This document shows, piece after piece, positions 12,256 through 19,843 of a stretch of 19,884 bases of DNA. Origin of the DNA: an uncultured Oscillospiraceae bacterium (GTDB lineage Bacteria > Bacillota > Clostridia > Oscillospirales > Oscillospiraceae); contig CAJTVM010000051.1 in the NCBI GenBank assembly GCA_910579595.1, forward strand, positions 1-19,884, in the 5' to 3' direction. A program made the translations under genes and the position numbers. Positions within the stretch are counted from its first letter, which is position 1; each line of letters starts with the position of its first letter. The notes under the pieces are model-generated. The model was not told where the DNA came from. It saw only the letters and a program-made list of their open reading frames with translations, and did no database searches.

Positions 12256-14073
12256 TCACATCGCCAGGGTCAGGGAGTTGGAGCAGGTGATCAGGGTGAC
12301 AAAGATGCCCATGATCAGGCCAGGCAGGTAGGGGTTCTTGGTTCTGCGGTAGATGATGCGGGAGATCACTACGGCCAGGGGCAGGATAACCAGCATGGGG
12401 AACAGCCACACGCACTGCATATTGTTGGCGGGCCATGTCATGTTGCCGCCGGAAATAAAGGGGACGTACTGGATCAGCAGCAGGATGGGGGCGGGCAGCA
12501 CGGCGGCAACGGCCAGGATCAGGGTGTTTACCCAACTGCGGCCACCCACATCGTTGAAGTTGAAGCAGCCGGCGGCCACGGAGTTGCCCACATAGTAGAC
12601 CAGGAAGAACAGGACGTACCACAGGGAGACACCGATCTTTTCCGCGTTGAAGGCCCGCACGGCCAGCACCCAGATCCGGAAGTCCGCCATAAAGAGGTAA
12701 TCCATGATGGCCAGGAAGCCGAAGGCGGAGACAATGACGATAAGCGCCAGCAAAATGGTCTTGAGGGCCTTGCGCAGGGAGATTTTCAGCCCCACGGCGG
12801 CAGGATCCATGCCGTTCTTTTTGCCGTAGGCAAAATAGCTGATCAGCATACTGATGATACCTACCAGGCCGCAGACGGCGGACCAGGTGCCAATGCCCAG
12901 GGCCTGGCTCTGGGGCCAGCCGATGTCGGCGGTGGAGTTGGAAGGCACCGTATTCATAATGGGCAGGTAGACGATTGTGCAGATAATGGCGCAGATGAGG
13001 ATGCTGGCAAAGAACCAGATCTTGCCCTTCCCGTCGGCGGGACGGGGCTGCACCAGCTCATCGGTGCCCACCTCGGCAAAGAAGGGCTTCTTGACCAGCA
13101 CCAAGGTCAGGCTCACCATAAACACGAAGAAGGCGACCAGGCCCACTGTGTTGGCAACCACCTTCCACTGCCAGATCTGGCTGCCGGCGGGGATGGGATT
13201 GGGAGCGCCCAGGGCCTCCTCAAAGAAGGAGATGGTGGCCACGGTGGAGCGCTGGCTGAAGTGGGACCAGGGGTGGATGATGGGGTGGCTATAGATCACC
13301 CGCATCGCGTCCGTGCCGTCGATATCCTCATGATAGACGGTGTTGGCCTCACGCACGTCCTGGCCCGCGGGATCGGTACCGAAATGGAGGAAAGACTGGG
13401 CGTTTTTATTGACCACGAAATCCTTGGGGAGGGTGGGGTTGCCGCTGGCGTCGGTGTCGCCGAAGAACCACTCGTCGTACTGCCCGGCCACAATGCCCAC
13501 ATCCCGCGCGCCGTAGATGTTGACAAAGCCCCCCTCGGCGGAATAGGTGGCGTCGGCGGAGTTGAGCAGCACTGCCGCCACCAGGGGCTGGGGCGCCATA
13601 TTGTCCAGGCTCACCGACATATTGCAGGACATACCGCCCAGGGAGTGCCCGGTGACGCCGATGCGGGTGCTGTCCACGTTGTTCATGCGGCTAAGTACCT
13701 TCACCGACTCGTACATCCCCATCAGGACCGCGCCGATGTTGGCCGTATTTTCCGAATCGCCGTGGTTGGGCATATCCTGGGCCAGCACTACGTAGCCCCG
13801 GCGGGCCAGTTCCACGAAGTTCAGATCCTGCATCCCCTTGTTGTTATACATACCGTGGCTGACCACCACGGCGGGGGCGGGATTTTCGGCGGTGGCGGCG
13901 TGGGGGATAAACAGCCAGCCGTTCATGCTGTGGCCGTTCTCCGTCTCCCAGTTGATCTCCTTGACGGTCACCTTGCCGAAGTCGGTCTGAATCCCCATGG
14001 TGACAAGGGAGCTGATCAGCATCACAACTACGGAAATGCAAAGGATACGCGCCCACTTTTTCGTGCCGTTCAT
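12256..14073 (-). CDS. Membrane alpha/beta hydrolase with C-terminal multi-helix domain
   Basis: The 605-residue protein joins an outward-facing alpha/beta hydrolase to a polytopic membrane domain. Residues 9-28 form an anchor helix. The hydrolase spans about 35-290, with the oxyanion-hole sequence VVVSHGMYNN (His73-Gly74), the nucleophile elbow GHSLGG (Ser144), and a late His-rich segment HPIIHPWSHFS (263-273) that should supply the catalytic His. Eight further hydrophobic helices fill about 304-600. The substrate is unknown; an ester or lipid at the membrane surface is plausible. The start at 14073 has a perfect AGGAGG site (14081-14086) 7 bases upstream. A frame open to 14262 runs through the leader hairpin and was rejected. 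The gene has its own promoter and attenuator. Confidence 0.85.
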   Translation of the reverse strand: MNGTKKWARILCISVVVMLISSLVTMGIQTDFGKVTVKEINWETENGHSMNGWLFIPHAATAENPAPAVVVSHGMYNNKGMQDLNFVELARRGYVVLAQDMPNHGDSENTANIGAVLMGMYESVKVLSRMNNVDSTRIGVTGHSLGGMSCNMSVSLDNMAPQPLVAAVLLNSADATYSAEGGFVNIYGARDVGIVAGQYDEWFFGDTDASGNPTLPKDFVVNKNAQSFLHFGTDPAGQDVREANTVYHEDIDGTDAMRVIYSHPIIHPWSHFSQRSTVATISFFEEALGAPNPIPAGSQIWQWKVVANTVGLVAFFVFMVSLTLVLVKKPFFAEVGTDELVQPRPADGKGKIWFFASILICAIICTIVYLPIMNTVPSNSTADIGWPQSQALGIGTWSAVCGLVGIISMLISYFAYGKKNGMDPAAVGLKISLRKALKTILLALIVIVSAFGFLAIMDYLFMADFRIWVLAVRAFNAEKIGVSLWYVLFFLVYYVGNSVAAGCFNFNDVGGRSWVNTLILAVAAVLPAPILLLIQYVPFISGGNMTWPANNMQCVWLFPMLVILPLAVVISRIIYRRTKNPYLPGLIMGIFVTLITCSNSLTLAM

Positions 14074-14183
14074 AACAGTTCCTCCTTTTGAAAATTGTCC
14101 AAACGGACTTCCCTCTTTCTCAGCCGCCCCAAAAATAAAAAGCGCAACGGTGCTGTCACCGTCACGCCCTTCTCTAAACTCAT
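14070..14183 (-). CDS. Possible 37-residue leader ORF of the hydrolase gene
   Basis: On the reverse strand an ATG (start at 14183) preceded by AAAAAAGGA opens a 37-codon frame that runs through the attenuator hairpin. It ends at TGA 14072-14070, overlapping the hydrolase start as ATGA. The peptide is basic (RFLFLGRLRKREVRL) and resembles nothing I know. If translated, a ribosome moving through it would melt the hairpin and pass directly to the hydrolase start. The ribosome site is weak (11 bases away), so this is tentative. Confidence 0.35.
   Translation of the reverse strand: MSLEKGVTVTAPLRFLFLGRLRKREVRLDNFQKEELL
14131..14167 (-). terminator. Attenuator in the hydrolase leader
   Basis: Read on the reverse strand, GCGTGACGGTG (14167-14157) pairs along 11 positions (two G-T) with CACCGTTGCGC (14152-14142) around an ACAG loop. 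TTTTTATTTTT (14141-14131) follows. It lies between the promoter at 14222-14250 and the start at 14073, so it can end transcription before the gene. Confidence 0.8.
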
Positions 14184-14221
14184 GAGCACTGTATTCCTTT
14201 TTTGGAACTGACTGCACATTC

Positions 14222-14250
14222 AGCATAGCAGACCCACAGCTTTTTGTCAA
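14222..14250 (-). promoter_or_regulatory. Promoter of the hydrolase gene
   Basis: On the reverse strand a perfect TTGACA (14245-14250) and TATGCT (14222-14227) are spaced by 17 bp. The leader would be about 140 nt. The divergent glpP promoter starts about 90 bp away, and the AT-rich sequence between them (14251-14339) shows no other clear site. Confidence 0.8.
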
Positions 14251-14339
14251 TCTGTTTTTCATTTTTTGTGAAAAACCGACAAATGCGGTTTCTGTTTTTT
14301 GTCTCCCCCGCCAAAGTGTAAAAAACAGGTTTTCCCGTC

Positions 14340-14368
14340 TTGCATTTTTGCCAAACCCCTGCTATGAT
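14340..14368 (+). promoter_or_regulatory. Promoter of the glpP operon
   Basis: TTGCAT (14340-14345) and TATGAT (14363-14368) are spaced by 17 bp. Transcription should start near 14375, about 27 nt before the leader terminator. Confidence 0.7.
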
Positions 14369-14401
14369 AAATGCAACTGATGCTTGTGCAGAGTTTGAGA
14401 C

Positions 14402-14441
14402 GCGCAGAGCAGCCCTACCCGGCTGTTTTGCGCCCTTTTTT
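14402..14441 (+). terminator. Leader terminator, probable GlpP antitermination site
   Basis: GCGCAGAGCAGCC (14402-14414) pairs over all 13 positions (two G-T) with GGCTGTTTTGCGC (14421-14433) around a CTACCC loop. CC and six Ts follow. It lies between the promoter and the glpP start. In Bacillus, GlpP with glycerol-3-phosphate prevents termination at leader hairpins of glp genes. The same role here, including autoregulation, is inferred from this position. Confidence 0.85.
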
Positions 14442-14468
14442 GCCCCTAAGAAAGGCAGGTGCAGCCCC

Positions 14469-15035
14469 ATGGATCGAAACCAGCTCTTGGATCTTCTGGC
14501 CTCCGGCCCGGTGATCGCCGCCGTCAAGGACGCCGACGGCCTGACCGCCGCGCTGGAGAGCGATGTGTCCGTGATCTTCCTGCTCAGCGGCGATATCCTC
14601 ACCATCGCCGACGCCGCCGCACGGGTGCGCCGTGCGGGCAAGCGGGTGTTCGTCCACCTGGATCTGGTGGACGGCCTGGCCGCCCGGGAGGTATCCGCCG
14701 ACTTTATCGCCCGGCAGACCGCCGCCGACGGCATTATCTCCACAAAGGCCAGCCTCACCCGCCGGGGGCGGGAGCTGGGGCTGGTGACCATCCAGCGGTT
14801 CTTCCTGCTGGATTCCATGGCCCTGGACAACATCCAGCGCCAACGGGCGCAGGACAGCGATTTGATTGAGGTCCTCCCCGGCCTGATGCCCAAAATCATC
14901 CGCCGGGTGGCCCAGATCACCGGGAAACCGGTGATCGCCGGGGGGCTCATCTCCGACAAGGAGGACGTCACCAGCGCCCTGGGCGCGGGGGCTGTCGCCG
15001 TGTCCACCACCAATCCGGCGGTTTGGCGGATGTGA
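14469..15035 (+). CDS. glpP: Glycerol-3-phosphate responsive antiterminator
   Basis: The 188-residue protein is GlpP, a cytoplasmic RNA-binding regulator with a TIM-barrel-like fold that lets transcription pass leader terminators of glp genes when glycerol-3-phosphate is present. Family motifs appear in order: FLLSGDILTI (37-46), KRVFVHLDLVDGL (58-70), DGIISTK (87-93), TIQRFFLLDS (107-116), LIEVLPGLMPKII (132-144) and PVIAGGLI (154-161). The length is standard. The start at 14469 follows AGGCAGGTG. A frame open to 14340 begins inside the promoter and was rejected. It is the first gene of the operon and lies directly behind its own likely target, the terminator at 14402-14441. Confidence 0.95.
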   Translation: MDRNQLLDLLASGPVIAAVKDADGLTAALESDVSVIFLLSGDILTIADAAARVRRAGKRVFVHLDLVDGLAAREVSADFIARQTAADGIISTKASLTRRGRELGLVTIQRFFLLDSMALDNIQRQRAQDSDLIEVLPGLMPKIIRRVAQITGKPVIAGGLISDKEDVTSALGAGAVAVSTTNPAVWRM

Positions 15036-15083
15036 CGCATTTGCGCAATAAGATCTTGATTTTTCCGATAGGGAGGTCATTTC

Positions 15084-16520
15084 ATGTACGATGTAATTAT
15101 CATCGGCTGCGGCGTCACCGGCGCGGCCGCCGCCTTCGAGCTGTCCAAGTACAAGCTCAAGGTGGGCATTCTGGAGCGGGAGAACGACGTGGCCCTGGGT
15201 ACCACCAAGGCCAACTCCGCCATCCTCCACGCCGGGTACGACCCGGAGCCGGGCACCCTCATGGCAAAGCTGAACGTCCGGGGCGTGGAGCTGGCAAAGG
15301 ATCTGTGCGGTCAGCTGGACGTGCCCTACAGCCCCTGCGGCTCGCTGGTGCTGGCGTTCTCTGAGGAGGAGCGGCCCACGCTGGAGGAGCTGTACCGCCG
15401 GGGGATCGAAAACGGCGTGCCGGGGCTGGCCCTGCTCACCGGGGACGAGGCCCGGACGCTGGAGCCGAACCTGTCCGAAACGGTGGTCGCCGCCCTCCAC
15501 GCACCCTCCGCCGCCATCTGCTCCCCCTGGGAGTACTGTTTGGCGCTGGCGGAGACGGCGGTGAAAAACGGCGTGGAGCTGCGCCTGAATACCAACCTTA
15601 CCGGGATGGAGCAGACGGCGGACGGCTGGACGGTGCGTACGAGTCAAGGCGGTTTTGACGCCCGTTTTGTCATCAACGCCGCCGGGGTGGACGCGGAAGC
15701 CGTCCACAACCTGGCTGCGGCTCCCTCCTTTGCCACCGCCCCCGCCCGGGGGCAGTATTACCTGCTGGACAAGAGCGAGGGCACGCGGGTGGGCCGGGTA
15801 ATTTTCCAGTGCCCCAGCGCCGTGGGCAAGGGCGTGCTGGTGGCCCCCACCGTCCACGGCAACCTGATTGTTGGCCCCGATTCAGAGAAGGTGTCGGGGA
15901 ACGACACCTCCACCACTGGGGACGGCCTGCGCTTTGTCCGGGAGACAGCCCAGAAATCCGTGCCCTCTATCAATTTCCGGGAGTCAATCCGCAATTTCGC
16001 CGGTGTACGGGCGTCCACCGGACGGGGGGACTTTGTCATCGAAATGGGCGCGGCCCATTTCCTCGATTTGGCGGGCATCTGCTCACCGGGGCTGTCCGCC
16101 GCCCCCGCCATTGGGGAGTACGCGGCGGAGCTGTTGGCGAAGGATGGGCTGACGCTGGAAAAGAAGGACACATTTATTTGCGAACGCCATCGCACCCGCT
16201 TTAAGGAGCTGTCTGTGGCCGAGCGGGCCGCGCTGGTGGAAAAGGAGCCTGCCTACGGCCGGGTCATCTGCCGGTGCGAGACGGTCACCGAGGGCGAAAT
16301 CCTGGAGGCCCTCCGTTCCCCCATCCCCCCCTGCTCGGTGGACGGGGTAAAGCGCCGGGTGAACGCGGGCATGGGCCGCTGTCAGGGGGGCTTCTGCGGG
16401 CCCCGGGTGGTGGACATCCTGGCCCGGGAGCTGGGGGTTTCCCCAGGGGATATCGTCCAGGACCAGGCGGGATCCTGGCTGCTGGACCGGGAGACGAAAG
16501 GAGGCGGGGCAAATGTATGA
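15084..16520 (+). CDS. glpA: FAD-dependent glycerol-3-phosphate dehydrogenase, GlpA-like with BFD [2Fe-2S] domain
   Basis: The 478-residue flavoprotein belongs to the GlpA/GlpD oxidoreductase family and should oxidise glycerol-3-phosphate to dihydroxyacetone phosphate. The FAD-binding Rossmann motif is IIGCGVTGAAAAFEL (Gly8, Gly10, Gly13), followed by the DAO-fold domain with TTKANSAILHAGYDP. A C-terminal BFD-like iron-sulfur domain holds CRCE (Cys396, Cys398) and GRCQGGFC (Cys433, Cys438). The ATG at 15084 has a GGGAGGT site. The gene lies 48 bp after glpP and overlaps the next flavoprotein gene by 8 bp. The same three-gene order with a GlpB-like protein and DUF1667 is common in clostridia, which lack a classical GlpABC complex. 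An L-2-hydroxyglutarate-type substrate is possible from sequence alone, but glpP and glpK make glycerol-3-phosphate far more likely. Confidence 0.9.
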   Translation: MYDVIIIGCGVTGAAAAFELSKYKLKVGILERENDVALGTTKANSAILHAGYDPEPGTLMAKLNVRGVELAKDLCGQLDVPYSPCGSLVLAFSEEERPTLEELYRRGIENGVPGLALLTGDEARTLEPNLSETVVAALHAPSAAICSPWEYCLALAETAVKNGVELRLNTNLTGMEQTADGWTVRTSQGGFDARFVINAAGVDAEAVHNLAAAPSFATAPARGQYYLLDKSEGTRVGRVIFQCPSAVGKGVLVAPTVHGNLIVGPDSEKVSGNDTSTTGDGLRFVRETAQKSVPSINFRESIRNFAGVRASTGRGDFVIEMGAAHFLDLAGICSPGLSAAPAIGEYAAELLAKDGLTLEKKDTFICERHRTRFKELSVAERAALVEKEPAYGRVICRCETVTEGEILEALRSPIPPCSVDGVKRRVNAGMGRCQGGFCGPRVVDILARELGVSPGDIVQDQAGSWLLDRETKGGGANV

Positions 16521-17769
16521 CCTTATCGTAATCGGCGGCGGGCCGGCCGGATTGGCCGCCGCCTGCGCCGCCTGGGAGGGCGGACTGCGCTCCATCCTCA
16601 TTGTGGAGCGGGATAAGGAGCTGGGGGGCATTCTGAACCAGTGCATCCACAACGGCTTTGGCCTGCACCACTTTAAAGAGGAGCTGACCGGGCCGGAGTA
16701 TGCCGGACGGTTTGTGAAGCTCTTGGGCGAAACCGGCGTGGAAGTCCGGCTGGATACCATGGTGCTGGAAGTCACCGGGGACCGCCAGGTGCACATGGTG
16801 GGCAAATCCACCGGTTACCGGGTGGAGGAAGCCAAATCCATCGTGCTGGCCATGGGCTGCCGGGAGCGCACCCGGGGGGCCATCGCCATCCCCGGCGCCC
16901 GTCCCGCCGGGGTGTTCACCGCCGGGGCCGCCCAGCGGTACGTGAATATGGAGGGCTGGATGCCTGGGAAGCGCGTCGTGATTTTAGGCAGCGGCGACAT
17001 CGGCCTGATTATGGCCCGCCGCATGACGCTGGAGGGGGCGAAGGTGCTGGCCTGCGTGGAGGTTATGCCCTATTCCGGCGGGCTGAACCGGAACATCGTC
17101 CAGTGCCTCCACGACTACGGCATCCCCCTGTACCTGTCCCACACCGTCACCGATATCCGGGGCAAAAACCGGGTGGAGCAGGTGGTGGTGTCCCAGGTGG
17201 ACGAAAACCGCAATCCCATCCCCGGCACGGAGATGGTGTTTGACTGCGACACCCTGCTTTTGTCTGTGGGGCTGATCCCGGAAAACGAGCTGACCCGGCA
17301 GGCGGGCATTGAGATCGATAGGCGCACCAACGGCGCGGTGGTGTATGAGAATATGGAAACCTCCCTGCCCGGTGTGTTCGCCTGCGGCAACGTGTGCCAC
17401 GTCCACGATCTGGTGGACTTCGTGACGGCGGAGAGCCAGCGGGCCGGGGCCGCCGCCGCGGACTATGTGCGCAACGGCGCGGGGGAATCAGGCCGGCTCT
17501 TGGAGGTGAAAAACGGGGACGGCGTGACCTACACCGTGCCCCAGCGCATCCGTCCAGATAGGGTGGAAAAGCTGTGCGGGCTGTTCTTCCGGGTGAACCG
17601 GGTTTGTAAGGACAGCGAAATTCTGGTGACGTCCGGGGAGACGCAGATTGCCCGCTTCAAGCGGGAGCACCTGGCCCCCGGCGAGATGGAGCATATCACC
17701 CTGCCCCGCGCCCTGCTGGACAAGGCTTCGGGGACGATCACCGTATCCATCCGGGAGGTGGCGAAATGA
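16513..17769 (+). CDS. NAD/FAD-dependent oxidoreductase, GlpB-like partner
   Basis: The 418-residue flavoprotein has an N-terminal FAD site YDLIVIGGGPAGLAAACAA, then GGILNQCIHNGFG with a conserved cysteine. A second Rossmann motif, VVILGSGDIGLIMARR (about 156-171), is for NAD(P)H, and GVFACGNVCHVHDLVDFVTAESQRAG is near residue 290. This is the pyridine-nucleotide disulfide oxidoreductase fold without a C-terminal dimerisation domain. It probably passes electrons between the GlpA-like dehydrogenase and NAD or another carrier. The start overlaps glpA by 8 bp with the ribosome site GAAAGGAGGCGG inside glpA, and the end overlaps the DUF1667 gene by 4 bp, so all three are translationally coupled and likely form one complex. 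Confidence 0.88.
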   Translation: MYDLIVIGGGPAGLAAACAAWEGGLRSILIVERDKELGGILNQCIHNGFGLHHFKEELTGPEYAGRFVKLLGETGVEVRLDTMVLEVTGDRQVHMVGKSTGYRVEEAKSIVLAMGCRERTRGAIAIPGARPAGVFTAGAAQRYVNMEGWMPGKRVVILGSGDIGLIMARRMTLEGAKVLACVEVMPYSGGLNRNIVQCLHDYGIPLYLSHTVTDIRGKNRVEQVVVSQVDENRNPIPGTEMVFDCDTLLLSVGLIPENELTRQAGIEIDRRTNGAVVYENMETSLPGVFACGNVCHVHDLVDFVTAESQRAGAAAADYVRNGAGESGRLLEVKNGDGVTYTVPQRIRPDRVEKLCGLFFRVNRVCKDSEILVTSGETQIARFKREHLAPGEMEHITLPRALLDKASGTITVSIREVAK

Positions 17770-18146
17770 AGGAATTGATCTGCATCGTCTGCCCCCAGGG
17801 GTGCCATTTGAAGGTGGACGAGGAAAATGGCTGCGCCGTCACGGGAAACTCTTGCCCCAGGGGGGCGGAGTACGGTAAAATGGAGCTGACCCACCCCACC
17901 CGGGTGGTCACGTCCACCGTGCGGTGCGAGGGGGGGCTGTACCCCCGCTGCCCGGTGAAAACCGACCGGGCCATCCCCAAGGAAAAGATGTTTGAGGTCA
18001 TGCGGGCGCTGGAGGATATCACCCTCACCGCCCCCGTACAAGTGGGGCAGATTATCATCGAAAACGTCTGCGGCGCCGGGGCCAACGTGGTGGCCACCCG
18101 GGAGTTACTTTTTCTCGAGAGAAAAAGCGACCAAAAAGAGCTTTAA
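17766..18146 (+). CDS. DUF1667 cysteine-rich protein of the glp module
   Basis: The 126-residue protein carries the DUF1667 signature: Cys6-x2-Cys9-x3-Cys13 with a fourth Cys30 in NSCPRGAEYG, like an iron-sulfur or zinc site at the start of molybdopterin oxidoreductases. DUF1667 proteins are nearly always encoded beside the two flavoproteins above and are thought to be an electron-transfer subunit. The start is ATGA-coupled to the preceding gene. The conserved part ends near VVATREL. The last 13 residues (LLFLERKSDQKEL) are AT-rich and contain an inverted repeat, so they look like an added tail from a repeat sequence rather than family sequence. Confidence 0.88.
   Translation: MKELICIVCPQGCHLKVDEENGCAVTGNSCPRGAEYGKMELTHPTRVVTSTVRCEGGLYPRCPVKTDRAIPKEKMFEVMRALEDITLTAPVQVGQIIIENVCGAGANVVATRELLFLERKSDQKEL
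18108..18127. repeat. Inverted repeat in the DUF1667 3' end
   Basis: CTTTTTCTC (18108-18116) and GAGAAAAAG (18119-18127) are perfect inverted arms around GA, inside the last codons of the DUF1667 gene and in an abruptly AT-rich patch (18105-18146). It could slow decay or cause pausing between the dehydrogenase genes and glpK. The next 81 bp to glpK hold a small GC hairpin (CCGCC/GGCGG around 18155-18165) and a GAAAGGAG ribosome site. Confidence 0.5.
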
Positions 18147-18227
18147 GCCGTTACCGCCGTGGCGGGTGCCGTTATGCTGGCGCTCGGCAACGGGCCTGAA
18201 GCATGACCGATTGAAAGGAGCAGCTAT

Positions 18228-19712
18228 ATGGGAAAATACATTCTTGCCTTAGACCAGGGCACTACCAGCTCCCGTGTCATCCTGTTTGACAAGGAGCAGA
18301 ACATCCTGGGCGTCAGCCAGAAAGAATTTGCCCAGCATTACCCCCATGAGGGCTGGGTGGAGCACGACGCCATGGAGATCTGGTCGTCCCAGTACGCCAC
18401 CATGATGGAGGTGGTGGCCCAGTCCGGCGTGAACCCCAAGGACATCGCCGGCATCGGCATCACAAACCAGCGGGAGACCACCATCCTGTGGGACAAGGAG
18501 ACGGGCCGTCCCATCTGCAACGCCATCGTGTGGCAGTGCCGCCGCACCGCCCCCATTGTGGACAAGCTGCTGGAGGCGGGACTGGGGGAGCACATCCAGA
18601 AAACCACCGGGCTGATCCCCGACGCCTATTTCTCCGCCACCAAAATCAAGTGGATTTTGGATCATGTGGATGGGGCGCGGGAAAAGGCGGCGCGGGGCGA
18701 GGTGCTGTTCGGCACTGTGGATTCCTGGCTGGTGTGGAAGCTCACCGGGGGCGCGGCCCACGTCACCGACGTGACCAACGCCTCCCGCACCATGCTGTTT
18801 GACATCCATAAGCTGGATTGGGATGACACCCTGCTGGAGGCGCTGGAAATTCCCCGGGCCATGCTGCCCCGTGTGTGCTCGTCCAGCGAAATTTACGGCT
18901 ATACGGAGATCCAGGGGGTCAAGGTGCCCATCGCGGGCATCGCCGGGGATCAGCAGGCGGCGCTGTTCGGCCAGACCTGCTTCCAGCCGGGGGACGCGAA
19001 AAATACCTACGGCACCGGCTGCTTCCTGCTGATGAACACCGGAGGCAAGCTCTTCGAGAGCAAAAACGGCTTGCTCACCACCATCGCCATCGGCCTGGGC
19101 GGCAGGGTACAGTACGCGCTGGAGGGCAGCGTGTTTGTGGGCGGCGCGGTGATCCAGTGGCTGCGGGATGAGATGCGCTTCTTCACCGACAGCAGCGACG
19201 CGGAGTATTACGCCCAGAAGGTGCGGGACAACGGGGGTGTATATCTGGTGCCCGCCTTTACCGGGCTGGGGGCCCCCTACTGGGATATGTACGCCCGGGG
19301 GGCCATCGTGGGCCTCACCCGGGGCACCAAGCGGGAACACATTATCCGGGCGGCTCAGGAGTCCATCGCTTACCAGGTGGCGGACCTGGTTCGCGCCATG
19401 GAAGCGGACACCGGCCTGCCCCTGAGCGCCCTGAAGGCGGACGGCGGGGCCAGCCGGGACCGGTTCCTCATGCAGTTCCAGGCGGATATCATCGGCCGGG
19501 AGGTGCGCCGTCCCGCCATCCGGGAGACCACGGCGCTGGGCGCGGCGTATCTGGCGGGGCTGGCCACCGGCGTGTGGGGGAGCACCGACGAGATCCGCCA
19601 CCTGTGGATGTGCGACAACACCTTCCAGCCCGCCATGGCCCCGGAGGATCGGGAGCAGCTGCTTGGCGGCTGGCACAAGGCGGTAGGCCGGAGCCGGGAC
19701 TGGGCGAAATAA
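18228..19712 (+). CDS. glpK: Glycerol kinase
   Basis: The 494-residue enzyme is glycerol kinase of the FGGY family, which phosphorylates glycerol with ATP to glycerol-3-phosphate, the substrate of the dehydrogenase and the signal for GlpP. The N-terminal phosphate-binding sequence LALDQGTTSSRVILFD (about 6-21), the glycerol-site region QHYPHEGWVEHD and NQRETT, and the C-terminal ADGGASRDRFLMQFQADI are intact. The length is standard. The start at 18228 has a GAAAGGAG site. The loop that carries the PTS-phosphorylated histidine in enterococcal and Bacillus GlpK (here residues 219-241, SSEIYGYTEIQG onward) contains no histidine, so HPr-dependent activation is unlikely. No glycerol facilitator gene is in the operon as far as visible. 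Repeat copy B starts at the base after the stop. Confidence 0.97.
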   Translation: MGKYILALDQGTTSSRVILFDKEQNILGVSQKEFAQHYPHEGWVEHDAMEIWSSQYATMMEVVAQSGVNPKDIAGIGITNQRETTILWDKETGRPICNAIVWQCRRTAPIVDKLLEAGLGEHIQKTTGLIPDAYFSATKIKWILDHVDGAREKAARGEVLFGTVDSWLVWKLTGGAAHVTDVTNASRTMLFDIHKLDWDDTLLEALEIPRAMLPRVCSSSEIYGYTEIQGVKVPIAGIAGDQQAALFGQTCFQPGDAKNTYGTGCFLLMNTGGKLFESKNGLLTTIAIGLGGRVQYALEGSVFVGGAVIQWLRDEMRFFTDSSDAEYYAQKVRDNGGVYLVPAFTGLGAPYWDMYARGAIVGLTRGTKREHIIRAAQESIAYQVADLVRAMEADTGLPLSALKADGGASRDRFLMQFQADIIGREVRRPAIRETTALGAAYLAGLATGVWGSTDEIRHLWMCDNTFQPAMAPEDREQLLGGWHKAVGRSRDWAK

Positions 19713-19843
19713 TAGCGCGGAGCCGTCGTGAGCAGCGCGGATGGACCGGAGCGAGGCCGAGCGCAGGGGCGCGCAGCGCCCCGCAGACCAGGCCGAGCCG
19801 CTGGGAAGCCGCGCGTCGCGAACAGGCGCAGTGTGAATACAAA
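19713..19843 (+). repeat. Structured interspersed repeat, copy B
   Basis: The unit begins with TAG immediately after the glpK TAA stop. The core TGGACCGGAGCGAGG is at 19742-19756. The nested stems are GCGCGG/CCGCGC (19735-19740 with 19809-19814), GGCC/GGCC (19755-19758 with 19791-19794), and an apical GGGGCGC/GCGCCCC (19766-19772 with 19776-19782) with a GCA loop. The right side carries the conserved GAGCCG and GGGAAG segments also seen in copy A. The period to the next copy is 131 bp. Confidence 0.8.

Noticed and set aside
12082..14091. A 669-codon open frame on the + strand across the hydrolase gene
   Set aside because: Low-complexity translation with no family features. The reverse strand gives a membrane hydrolase with signature motifs, promoter and ribosome site.
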